Source of the DNA: a candidate division Zixibacteria bacterium HGW-Zixibacteria-1
GTDB taxonomy: Bacteria; Zixibacteria; MSB-5A5; GN15; PGXB01
Reading direction: 5' to 3'
NCBI GenBank assembly: GCA_002838945.1
Contig: PGXB01000011.1
Coordinates: forward strand, 22,012-86,011
Length of the DNA: 64,000 nt
In this document: one piece after another, positions 7,890 through 14,987 of the stretch
Position numbering within the stretch: position 1 is the first letter of the stretch
Layout of the letters: every line of letters starts with the position of its first letter
Program-made: the position numbers and the translations under genes
The notes under the pieces: generated by a model
What the model was told of the DNA's origin: nothing
Databases searched by the model: none
Seen by the model: the letters and a program-made list of their open reading frames with translations, nothing else

Positions 7890-9026
7890 ATGAGTGAATC
7901 GATTCCAATAAATGCTGATATCCTGAAATGGGCAAGAACTTCAATTGGACTTTCAATAGAAGAAGTCGCACAAAAAATGCGCAGAAAAAAGGAAGAAATT
8001 AAAGATTGGGAATTGGGTCAGTCTGCACCAACTTATGCCCAACTTGAAAAACTGGCATATCACATCTACAAAAGACCACTGGCAGTTTTTTTCTTTCCCG
8101 ATGTGCCAATAGAAGAAACGCCGAAAACTGAGTTTAGGACTTTGCCGAATACTTTGATAGAGCAATTGCCTGTTGAGATGATAAAGTTATATCGCAAAGC
8201 AAAAATATTTCAATTTAACCTGGAAGAGCTTTTTGAAAATGCCAAGCCGGCAGAGGTTATTTTGGTTGATAAATATAGACTAGATGAACATACTAATATC
8301 CCTCTACTTGCGGAAAAAGTACGTAAAGATCTTGGTTATTCAATTAACGACCAGTTTACATGGCAATCGTTGGACGAAGCCTTCAAGAAGTGGCGAAAGG
8401 CATTTGAAAGTCTGGGTGTTTTCGTTTTTAAGGATGCTTTTCACAATGATGACTTTTCTGGATTTTGTATTTATGATAATAAATACCCAATAATATTTAT
8501 AAACAATAGTATGCCTGATTCGAGGCAAATATTTACTCTATTTCATGAGCTAGGGCATCTCTTTTATCATCTTGGCGGTATTGATTTTAGAGATAATAGA
8601 GTTTTGGAGGCAATCGAAAGAAAATATTTCAAATTTGAAATGGGATGCAATAAATTTGCCAGTGAAATCATTGTCCCACAAAAAGTATTTGATGTGCAAA
8701 ATCTACAAGTCTCTGAACGGCAATTCCAGTTACTGGCAAATAAATTTTCAGTTAGCCGCGAAGTCATTTTGCGGAAATATTTAGATAATGGTCTAATTGA
8801 TAATGAATATTACAGAAAAATGACTGAGAAGTGGGCAAATCAATATAAGAATCGAAAGAAGGGCGGACATTATTATTATACACAAATCGCATATTTAGGC
8901 AACACATATATTAATCTCGTATTTGGCAAATATTATCAGAATAAAATTTCTGCTGAAAACTTATCTAGTTATCTAAATATAAAAGAAACAAATATATCTA
9001 CTTTTGAACATTATGCATTTGGATGA
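7890..9026 (+). CDS. XRE-family HTH plus ImmA/IrrE metallopeptidase
   Basis: A 378-residue regulator-protease. Residues about 8-66 form a Cro/C1-type helix-turn-helix (ARTSIGLSIEEVAQKM, then IKDWELGQSAPTYAQLEKLA). Residues about 175-300 are an ImmA/IrrE zinc protease domain with HELGH at 219-223 and a downstream FASEIIVP motif. Proteins of this architecture act as antitoxins or as proteases that cleave a repressor. The gene is markedly richer in A/T than its neighbours, and is followed 9 bases later by a DUF4411 PIN-like gene, the usual pairing for a toxin-antitoxin-like module. Probably acquired by transfer. Confidence 0.88.
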   Translation: MSESIPINADILKWARTSIGLSIEEVAQKMRRKKEEIKDWELGQSAPTYAQLEKLAYHIYKRPLAVFFFPDVPIEETPKTEFRTLPNTLIEQLPVEMIKLYRKAKIFQFNLEELFENAKPAEVILVDKYRLDEHTNIPLLAEKVRKDLGYSINDQFTWQSLDEAFKKWRKAFESLGVFVFKDAFHNDDFSGFCIYDNKYPIIFINNSMPDSRQIFTLFHELGHLFYHLGGIDFRDNRVLEAIERKYFKFEMGCNKFASEIIVPQKVFDVQNLQVSERQFQLLANKFSVSREVILRKYLDNGLIDNEYYRKMTEKWANQYKNRKKGGHYYYTQIAYLGNTYINLVFGKYYQNKISAENLSSYLNIKETNISTFEHYAFG

Positions 9027-9035
9027 TAACGATTA

Positions 9036-9509
9036 ATGAAATACGTCTTTGATAATAATACACTGGCTTCGATTTTTAGACATTATTATTTTCAGAATTT
9101 TCCCTCCTTTTGGGAAAAATTTAATCCACTTGTAATTTCCAAAGAAGCAGTATCGGTCAAAGAGGTTCGGCGTGAGCTGGAGGAGATGAATCGATGGCAA
9201 TATATAAAGGACTGGGCAAATAAACACCCATACTTCTTCTCAAATCCGACCAATGAAGAATTTTCATTTATCACCACAATTTACACTGTAAAACATTTCC
9301 AGCAAAATATAGAAAACAAGAAATTATTGGGTGGTTTACCAGTGGCTGATCCATTTATTGTCGCAAGAGCCAAGGTGAATAATGCGATAGTTGTTACGGA
9401 AGAAAAGTTAAAGAAAAACGCCTCCAAAATCCCAAATATTTGCATTCATTTTGGTATCAAATGCATTGATCTTCAAGGATTTTTAACCGAGGAAGATTGG
9501 AAATTTTAG
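9036..9509 (+). CDS. DUF4411 PIN-like protein, probable toxin
   Basis: 157 residues with PIN-like acidic positions: FDNNTL near the N-terminus (Asp5), VRRELEEM in the middle and ADPFIVARAKVNNAIVVTEE (Asp, Glu) in the C-terminal half, where PIN nucleases place their metal ligands. DUF4411 proteins are known partners of XRE-ImmA/IrrE genes. Nine bases separate it from that gene, so the pair is almost certainly one transcript. Function as a ribonuclease toxin is inferred from the fold and pairing. Base composition is AT-rich like its partner. Confidence 0.8.
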   Translation: MKYVFDNNTLASIFRHYYFQNFPSFWEKFNPLVISKEAVSVKEVRRELEEMNRWQYIKDWANKHPYFFSNPTNEEFSFITTIYTVKHFQQNIENKKLLGGLPVADPFIVARAKVNNAIVVTEEKLKKNASKIPNICIHFGIKCIDLQGFLTEEDWKF

Positions 9510-9636
9510 ATTAATCACAATTTAACAAAAAATCCTTGTAACTTAATCTTAATAACATCTATTTTGGGGTTTAGCGGGACAGCTTTATTTATATTTTTTT
9601 GAGTAAATATATTTTAATAAATGGTGAGAAGTTTTT

Positions 9637-10281
9637 ATGAGTGCGATGAAACGATCTCTGTTGCGCCTGGCGGAGGAAAAAAACTACCTGGCTTATTACA
9701 AGCCGGATGATTGCATTGTCAATCTGGCCGGCAATTATGATTATCTGGAATTGCCGTACTATATTTCGCAGGACCTGGAAAATGAAGGCAAGAATATATA
9801 TCCGACCAACAAGGAAATGCTGGATGCTTATGTTACGCCGCTTTTTCTGGAAAAGGCAAAACTGGCCAGTTTGCCGGTTCCGGAATATTACATCTCCAAC
9901 GGTTATTTCGAGCCGCCGGTGATTCTTGATCCGATCAACCCGTTTATGGTTCGCAGTCGGACGGTTCTCAAACAGGGGCGCCATCCGACCATTGCGCGCT
10001 CAATAACCCGCAACTTCACTTATGCCATCTGCTGCCAGGAACTACCGCCCGACAGCCAGGTGAAATATTTCCGGGCGGTGCTGGGATGGTCGGTGTCGGC
10101 CATGTTTCGACCGGCGGCGGAAATGATATGGAAAATATTTCATATGCCCCTGGCCAAGGTCAGGGTAATTGTTCAGGCAAACGGCAATATTCTGTTAAGC
10201 GATATTTCGCAGCTGCCTTTCGATAAATTGAGCGCCCGCGAATATGAATATCTTCTGGAGAGGGTGACATGGCTAGAATAG
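9637..10281 (+). CDS. RimK-like ATP-grasp N-terminal (RLAN-type) protein
   Basis: A 214-residue protein with no catalytic motif of its own. It resembles the domain found at the N-terminus of some RimK-type ATP-grasp ligases, here encoded separately. It contains ISQDLENEGKNIYPTNKEMLDAY near residue 45-70 and a conserved IARSITRNFTYAICC patch near 120-135. The gene overlaps the following ATP-grasp gene by 13 bases, a strong sign of translational coupling and of a complex. The most likely job is to form the substrate-binding part or a subunit of the ligase. The assignment of the domain is from memory of the family and should be confirmed by profile search. Confidence 0.7.
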   Translation: MSAMKRSLLRLAEEKNYLAYYKPDDCIVNLAGNYDYLELPYYISQDLENEGKNIYPTNKEMLDAYVTPLFLEKAKLASLPVPEYYISNGYFEPPVILDPINPFMVRSRTVLKQGRHPTIARSITRNFTYAICCQELPPDSQVKYFRAVLGWSVSAMFRPAAEMIWKIFHMPLAKVRVIVQANGNILLSDISQLPFDKLSAREYEYLLERVTWLE

Positions 10282-11144
10282 GCGTTTATGTCGAGCGATA
10301 TACTATCTCCAGTTCGGGGGAAATGGAAGCATTGATGCGCCTGAGCCAGGTGGCGCGAAAGATGGGGCATCGCACCGATTTTATTTTCCGTCCCGATATG
10401 TACAAGATTCCGCAATATGATGCCATTTTTATCAGGGCCCTGACCGACCCGTTGAATTCATCTTATGTGGCGGCCAGAACGGCCGAGCTTTATGATATCC
10501 GTGTTATTGACGATCCCGCTTCGATATATATCTGCTGCGATAAAGTCAATATGTACCGGCATCTGATTAAGGCCGGAGTGCCCATTCCCGATACGGTTTT
10601 TCTCACCGAAAAAGAACTTACTCGCGAAAAGGGGATTGAGCTTCTGGACAGACTCGGCAGCCCGATAGTTCTTAAGGCACCCAACAGCAGTTTTTCCATG
10701 TATGTCGAGAAGGTGGAAAAGCCATCGGAATACCTGAAGGTTGGGCATCGTTTTTTCCGCCGGTCGGACAGGATAGTCGCCCAGCGGTTTACCCGCTCCG
10801 AGTTCGACTGGCGGGTCGGGGTTCTGGGAGGCAAACCGCTCTATGTTTGTCAATACGGTATTCCCAAGAGGCGCTGGAAAATATTGACCTATACCACTGA
10901 CGGCCGGCGAATTGAAGGCACGGTACGAGCGTTCGATCTGGATAAGATCGATCCGAAACTCCTGGAGACGGCGCTTAAAGCCGCCAATGCGATCGGAAAC
11001 GGGATTTACGGAATCGATTTGAAGAAGGTCGGCGATGATTATGTGGTTATCGAGGTTAATGATAACCCGACGATTTTCGGCGGGGACGAAGACTCCAAAG
11101 CTCCCGATATCTATGAAAGTATAATCCGATACCTGGTCGGTTAA
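10269..11144 (+). CDS. RimK-family ATP-grasp ligase
   Basis: A 291-residue ATP-grasp enzyme that would join a carboxylate to an amine through an acyl-phosphate, as RimK does with glutamate. Seen are the ATP-grasp core VLKAPNSSFSMYVEKV (around residue 135-150), the acidic metal-binding end GIDLKKVGDDYVVIEVNDNP near 250-270 and the preceding Arg-rich DWRVGVLGGK segment. It overlaps the upstream gene by 13 bases and is 8 bases from a GNAT-peptidase gene. The trio matches a known but uncharacterised arrangement of RimK-like ligase with a GNAT/C39 protein; the peptide product is unknown. Confidence 0.85.
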   Translation: MARIGVYVERYTISSSGEMEALMRLSQVARKMGHRTDFIFRPDMYKIPQYDAIFIRALTDPLNSSYVAARTAELYDIRVIDDPASIYICCDKVNMYRHLIKAGVPIPDTVFLTEKELTREKGIELLDRLGSPIVLKAPNSSFSMYVEKVEKPSEYLKVGHRFFRRSDRIVAQRFTRSEFDWRVGVLGGKPLYVCQYGIPKRRWKILTYTTDGRRIEGTVRAFDLDKIDPKLLETALKAANAIGNGIYGIDLKKVGDDYVVIEVNDNPTIFGGDEDSKAPDIYESIIRYLVG

Positions 11145-11152
11145 GGAAACAT

Positions 11153-12304
11153 ATGCCGGCAGAACCAAAAATCAGAAATGCAACAGCCAGGGACCTTGAC
11201 AGACTGGTTGAACTCGAAGAAAAAACCTTCCAGAGCGACCGTTTTACGAGGCGGCAGTTCAGATATTTACTGACCAGGGCCAAAGCAAGAATACTTGTAC
11301 TTGAGCTGGATGAGAAACTGGTCGGAGCGGCGATCATGCTCTGGCGCAAACGTATCGGTCTGGGAAGGTTGTATGATATCTTTATCGATCCGGCGATGCA
11401 CGGCCGGGGACTGGGTAAAATTCTGCTGAAGGTTTGCGAGGATGAATCCGTCAAGAATCGGTGCCGGACGATTCATCTGGAGGTCCGACTCGATAACACC
11501 AATGCCATAGCCTTCTATAAGAAAATGGGGTATCATGAGATCGGGACCGAGGATGATTACTATACCGATGGCTCGCCGGCCCTGAAAATGGAAATAATCG
11601 TGAACCGGTTTAATCCCGAAAAAATGCATTTGAAGATTCCTTATTATGCCCAGACCGAAGAGTTTTCATGCGGGCCGGCCAGCCTGATGATGATCTTCAA
11701 GCATTTCAAACCGGATCTCAGTCTGACGCGGACACTCGAGATGGTTCTATGGAAAGAGGCCACTTTGATTTATATGACATCGGGCTTTGGCGGGACGGGA
11801 CCGTTTGGACTGGCTTTGGCGGCCCAGCGCCGGGGATTCCCGACCAAGGTTATTCTGTCAAAGGATCAGCCGCCGTTCTTTTCCTCGGTCCGGGATGAAG
11901 ATAAGCGTAAGGTCATTCGACTGGTTCATAAGGACATGAAGAGAAAGGCCCTTGATCGGGGTGTAGTGGCTGAGTATAAGAATTTCTCCTTTGAAGATAT
12001 CGCCGGAGAGATGAAAGCGGGCAAAATTGCGATTGTCCTGATAAGTACATATCATCTGCACGGCGACCGGGCCCCGCATTGGGTGGTCGTGACCGGCTAT
12101 GATAATGACAATGTATATTTTCATGATTCCTATGAAAAGTTTTACGAGGATGAAACGGACCTCGCCCGCGATGTCAAAATTCCCCTTGAGGAATTCCGGC
12201 AGATGCGGCGTTATGGGAAAGATTTGTACAAGAGCGTAATATTTATCGGGCCGCCGGATAAGAGTACCAAGCCGAAACTCGATATGGACGGAACAATACT
12301 ATAA
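11153..12304 (+). CDS. GNAT acetyltransferase fused to C39-like peptidase
   Basis: Residues about 5-150 form a GNAT domain (acetyl-CoA loop DPAMHGRGLGKILL, then NAIAFYKKMGYHE). Residues about 160-375 form a papain-like C39 peptidase domain with the catalytic cysteine in FSCGPASL (Cys173), the histidine in APHWVVVTGY (His309) and an aspartate in FHDS (Asp325). C39 peptidases cut double-glycine leaders, but no transporter domain is present here, so this is a stand-alone soluble version. With the ATP-grasp ligase 8 bases upstream, the pair could make, acylate and trim a short peptide. A bidirectional terminator follows. Domain assignment is strong, pathway role open. Confidence 0.87.
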   Translation: MPAEPKIRNATARDLDRLVELEEKTFQSDRFTRRQFRYLLTRAKARILVLELDEKLVGAAIMLWRKRIGLGRLYDIFIDPAMHGRGLGKILLKVCEDESVKNRCRTIHLEVRLDNTNAIAFYKKMGYHEIGTEDDYYTDGSPALKMEIIVNRFNPEKMHLKIPYYAQTEEFSCGPASLMMIFKHFKPDLSLTRTLEMVLWKEATLIYMTSGFGGTGPFGLALAAQRRGFPTKVILSKDQPPFFSSVRDEDKRKVIRLVHKDMKRKALDRGVVAEYKNFSFEDIAGEMKAGKIAIVLISTYHLHGDRAPHWVVVTGYDNDNVYFHDSYEKFYEDETDLARDVKIPLEEFRQMRRYGKDLYKSVIFIGPPDKSTKPKLDMDGTIL

Positions 12305-12321
12305 TTACTGTAAATTTGAAG

Positions 12322-12360
12322 AAAAAGGTGTCCGGGCGCAATTGCCGGACACCTTTTTTT
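12322..12360. terminator. Bidirectional terminator
   Basis: GGTGTCCGG and CCGGACACC form a 9-bp stem flanked by A5 on the left and T7 on the right, so it can work for both the GNAT-C39 gene (+) and the convergent gene ending at 12363 (-). Confidence 0.85.
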
Positions 12361-12362
12361 AT

Positions 12363-12869
12363 CTAACCCAAGGGTTCCGGGCCCTCATGTAAATAATAAT
12401 CGAGGTAATTGCGGCCCCTGTCGGTAAGTTCATAATAGGTGTGATTGCGGTGCTTGATCCATTTGTTTTTGACGATGCCCTTGCGGTACTGCATGATGAG
12501 CGGTTTGACGCGCTCCAGAAGTTTCATCTCGCGCAATTTGGCGTGGCTGTCAAAGACTTTCTGTTTGTCGATATGCAGCATCGCCGCGACTTTCAGCGAA
12601 TAATCAACGCCAAAAGTCCGATGATGTTGCATGATCAGCCAATCGGTTTCATCGAGGTTATGATAATCATCATCGGGCCGAGACATTTCAGGCGCCAAAA
12701 TGTCTTTCCATTCCAGCATGACCAGCCGTGCGGAATCGGTTTTATCGAGATTACTACAGTCGTCTTTATGCACTTTAATAATATTATTATGACTGTAGTA
12801 TCCGACAATATTATCATTTTCCTGCGGCGCACAGCAATTGGCCAGAATATAATCTACTTTGAGTTTCAT
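12363..12869 (-). CDS. RelA/SpoT zinc-finger-like domain plus winged helix
   Basis: A 168-residue protein not assignable to a named family. Residues about 5-50 carry the pattern CC-P-x5-D-x-I-x-GY-x8-VHK-x-DC-x-NL with Cys12, Cys13, His34 and Cys38. This is the signature of the zinc-finger (ZFD/RIS) domain that follows TGS in RelA and SpoT, where the same Cys-Cys/His/Cys set binds zinc and helps sense the ribosome. Residues about 75-165 look like a winged helix (DETDWLIMQHH..., KVFDSHAKLREMKLLERV, ...YYELTDRGRNYLDYY). No synthetase or hydrolase domain is present. A DNA- or ribosome-binding regulator is possible. Convergent with the RimK run. Confidence 0.65.
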   Translation of the reverse strand: MKLKVDYILANCCAPQENDNIVGYYSHNNIIKVHKDDCSNLDKTDSARLVMLEWKDILAPEMSRPDDDYHNLDETDWLIMQHHRTFGVDYSLKVAAMLHIDKQKVFDSHAKLREMKLLERVKPLIMQYRKGIVKNKWIKHRNHTYYELTDRGRNYLDYYLHEGPEPLG

Positions 12870-12896
12870 AGGACTATTTTAATATTGCTCTTCATA

Positions 12897-13697
12897 TCAT
12901 TTCTTCGGATGTCCGATTGGCATGATTAACAGGGCCGCTTCATCTTTTCCGTCGATTCCGAGCATTTGATTCAAGGCATCATCATTAAAGGCCCCGACCG
13001 CTGTCGTGCCGAGGCCAAGCGAAGTCACCTGCAGATAGACATTTTGACAGACGGCGCCAGCTTCGATGTAAGTATAGCGATAGCCGCGATCGGAGTATTT
13101 TTTGGTGGAGCGATCAAATCGGGCCGTCATTATGATACTGGCCCGTCCCTGATATACAACACCCTGCTCGAAGGCGGCTTTGTTTAACAGCTCCCTGAAG
13201 TTGCCTTCTTTGATAAGCTCCAGGCTGCTGTCGGAAACCTGGAAATGGTAAAGACCAGGTTTGAGGTTTTCCACTTCAAAGGCGGCGAGATAAATATCGA
13301 CGGGGTAGAGAGCGCCGCCGGAGGGGGCCGAACGCATTTCGAAGCCGCCCTGGGAATGAGTAAGACCGTCGGCTGACAGCAGGATGCGGGCGATTTGTTC
13401 GAGGGTCAGCGGTCTGTCGGAGAAAGAGCGCACCGATTGCCGCTCGGAAATTGCTTTCTCGACCGACATATTGTTTTCCTCAGATACCGGCAACATAATT
13501 TGCGGCGCGTTTTCATATTTTTTGTAAAGCGGTATTTCGCGCCCAAAACCGACCTCTTTTCCTTTGAATCCGTTGTCACCGAAACTTGTTTGATAATGAA
13601 ACTGTTCGCCGGTCGACATTTTTTCATCCTCCCCCGCCAGAATCATCAACGGCATAATCAGGATTAATGTAACGAATAATTTTTCGTATAAACGCAT
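12897..13697 (-). CDS. Exported SagB/ThcOx-type nitroreductase-fold oxidoreductase
   Basis: An FMN-dependent oxidoreductase of the nitroreductase superfamily. The N-terminus has a signal-peptide-like hydrophobic stretch (residues about 7-21). The core shows SERQSVRSFSDRPLTLEQIA, RSAPSGGALYPVDIYLA, EAGAVCQNVYLQ and GLGTTAVGAF, all typical of SagB-like proteins. SagB enzymes oxidise azolines in modified peptides, but most members of the wider family have unknown substrates; no cyclodehydratase (YcaO) gene is nearby, so a peptide-modifying role is not supported here. Export outside the cytoplasm is unusual for an FMN enzyme. Divergent from the DUF819 permease. Confidence 0.85.
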   Translation of the reverse strand: MRLYEKLFVTLILIMPLMILAGEDEKMSTGEQFHYQTSFGDNGFKGKEVGFGREIPLYKKYENAPQIMLPVSEENNMSVEKAISERQSVRSFSDRPLTLEQIARILLSADGLTHSQGGFEMRSAPSGGALYPVDIYLAAFEVENLKPGLYHFQVSDSSLELIKEGNFRELLNKAAFEQGVVYQGRASIIMTARFDRSTKKYSDRGYRYTYIEAGAVCQNVYLQVTSLGLGTTAVGAFNDDALNQMLGIDGKDEAALLIMPIGHPKK

Positions 13698-13790
13698 GTT
13701 ATTATCCTCCCATCGTCTAATTCATATATATCGGCCTTGATTTTATGCCGGAAATATTCTAAATTCATCAAAACCCAGGAGGAAATATAA

Positions 13791-14960
13791 ATGAATGACG
13801 CTTTGATAACAAGTCCTCTCGGAATTTTAATGGTTCTGGCAGGGGTAACTTCGTTTTTTTTCTTTCTGGAAAAGAAAACCGGCTGGAAACTGTTTAACTA
13901 TTTTCCGCCGCTTATATTCATATATATGATCCCGCTGGTAATGTCAAACACCGGATTGATAACCAATCAATCTCCGGTTTACTCGTGGATGAGCGGGACA
14001 ATTCTGCCGATGTTTCTGATAATTATGCTTCTTGATGTCGATGTTGTCCCGGCGATTCGAATTATGGGCCGCGGGATTTTTGTCATGTTCCTCGGTACGG
14101 CCGGGGTGATAATCGGCGCACCGATTGCCTATTTCATCGTCAAGGGCGGATTGGGGCCGGATGCATGGAAAGGATTCGGGGCGCTGGCCGGAAGCTGGAT
14201 CGGGGGGACCGGCAACATGGCGGCGGTAAGTGAGGCCATCGGGACATCACCGACAGATTTTGGGCTGGCGGCCATTTCCGATAATCTGGTTTATATCATC
14301 TGGCTGCCAATCATGCTCGGTTCTAAAAATATTGCGGGCTGGTTTCATCGGTTCACAAAAGTCGATCAGATACGCATTGATATCCTCAAGAAAGCCTCCG
14401 GTGAGCTGATAAGTGACAAGGGCAGACTGGAGATGAGGCATATTTTGTATTTGCTCTTTCTCGGCCTCGTCTGTGCCTGGGCAGCCGGGCAGCTTTCGGT
14501 TCGATTGCCCGAATACCCGCCGGTACTTGCTGCCAGTGCCTGGAAAATATTGATTATTACAACGCTGGGGATAGCTCTGTCATTCACGCCGGCCAGGAAA
14601 ATTCCGGGGTCGCATGCGCTGGCCATGGCGCTGGTATATCTTTTTGTGGCCAATATGGGCGCAAGGGCCAATGTCGGTGATTTGGCGGGACAGGCCCCTT
14701 GGTTTTTGCTGGGAGCTTACATCTGGATATTTATCCACGGCGCTTTCTGTGTTCTCGGCGCAAAAATATTCAAGGTTGATATTCATTCAACGGCAATAGC
14801 ATCGGCGGCAAATATCGGAGGCGCGGCCAGCGCCCCTATCGTGGCGGCATATCACAGCGAAAGCCTGGTTCCGATAAGTATTCTGATGGCCCTCATTGGT
14901 TATGCCATCGGCAACTATGGCGCCCTGTTGACCGCCTGGCTCTGCTCGCTTGTGGCCTGA
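13791..14960 (+). CDS. DUF819 family membrane protein
   Basis: A 389-residue integral membrane protein with about ten hydrophobic segments and the DUF819 landmarks SWIGGTGNMAAVSEAIG, ISDNLVYIIWLP, MGARANVGDL and ANIGGAASAPIVAAYH. The repeated GG-x-x-N motifs in the two halves suggest an inverted-repeat transporter fold. Substrates of DUF819 proteins are not established. The ATG has an AGGAGG site. It is followed 27 bases later by a large membrane protein on the same strand. Confidence 0.85.
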   Translation: MNDALITSPLGILMVLAGVTSFFFFLEKKTGWKLFNYFPPLIFIYMIPLVMSNTGLITNQSPVYSWMSGTILPMFLIIMLLDVDVVPAIRIMGRGIFVMFLGTAGVIIGAPIAYFIVKGGLGPDAWKGFGALAGSWIGGTGNMAAVSEAIGTSPTDFGLAAISDNLVYIIWLPIMLGSKNIAGWFHRFTKVDQIRIDILKKASGELISDKGRLEMRHILYLLFLGLVCAWAAGQLSVRLPEYPPVLAASAWKILIITTLGIALSFTPARKIPGSHALAMALVYLFVANMGARANVGDLAGQAPWFLLGAYIWIFIHGAFCVLGAKIFKVDIHSTAIASAANIGGAASAPIVAAYHSESLVPISILMALIGYAIGNYGALLTAWLCSLVA

Positions 14961-14987
14961 AATAATTCACTTGCGGTTTGAGGCAAG

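Noticed and set aside
10269..12304. Lanthipeptide or bacteriocin cluster because of the C39 domain
   Set aside because: No ABC transporter, modification enzyme or double-glycine precursor was found nearby.
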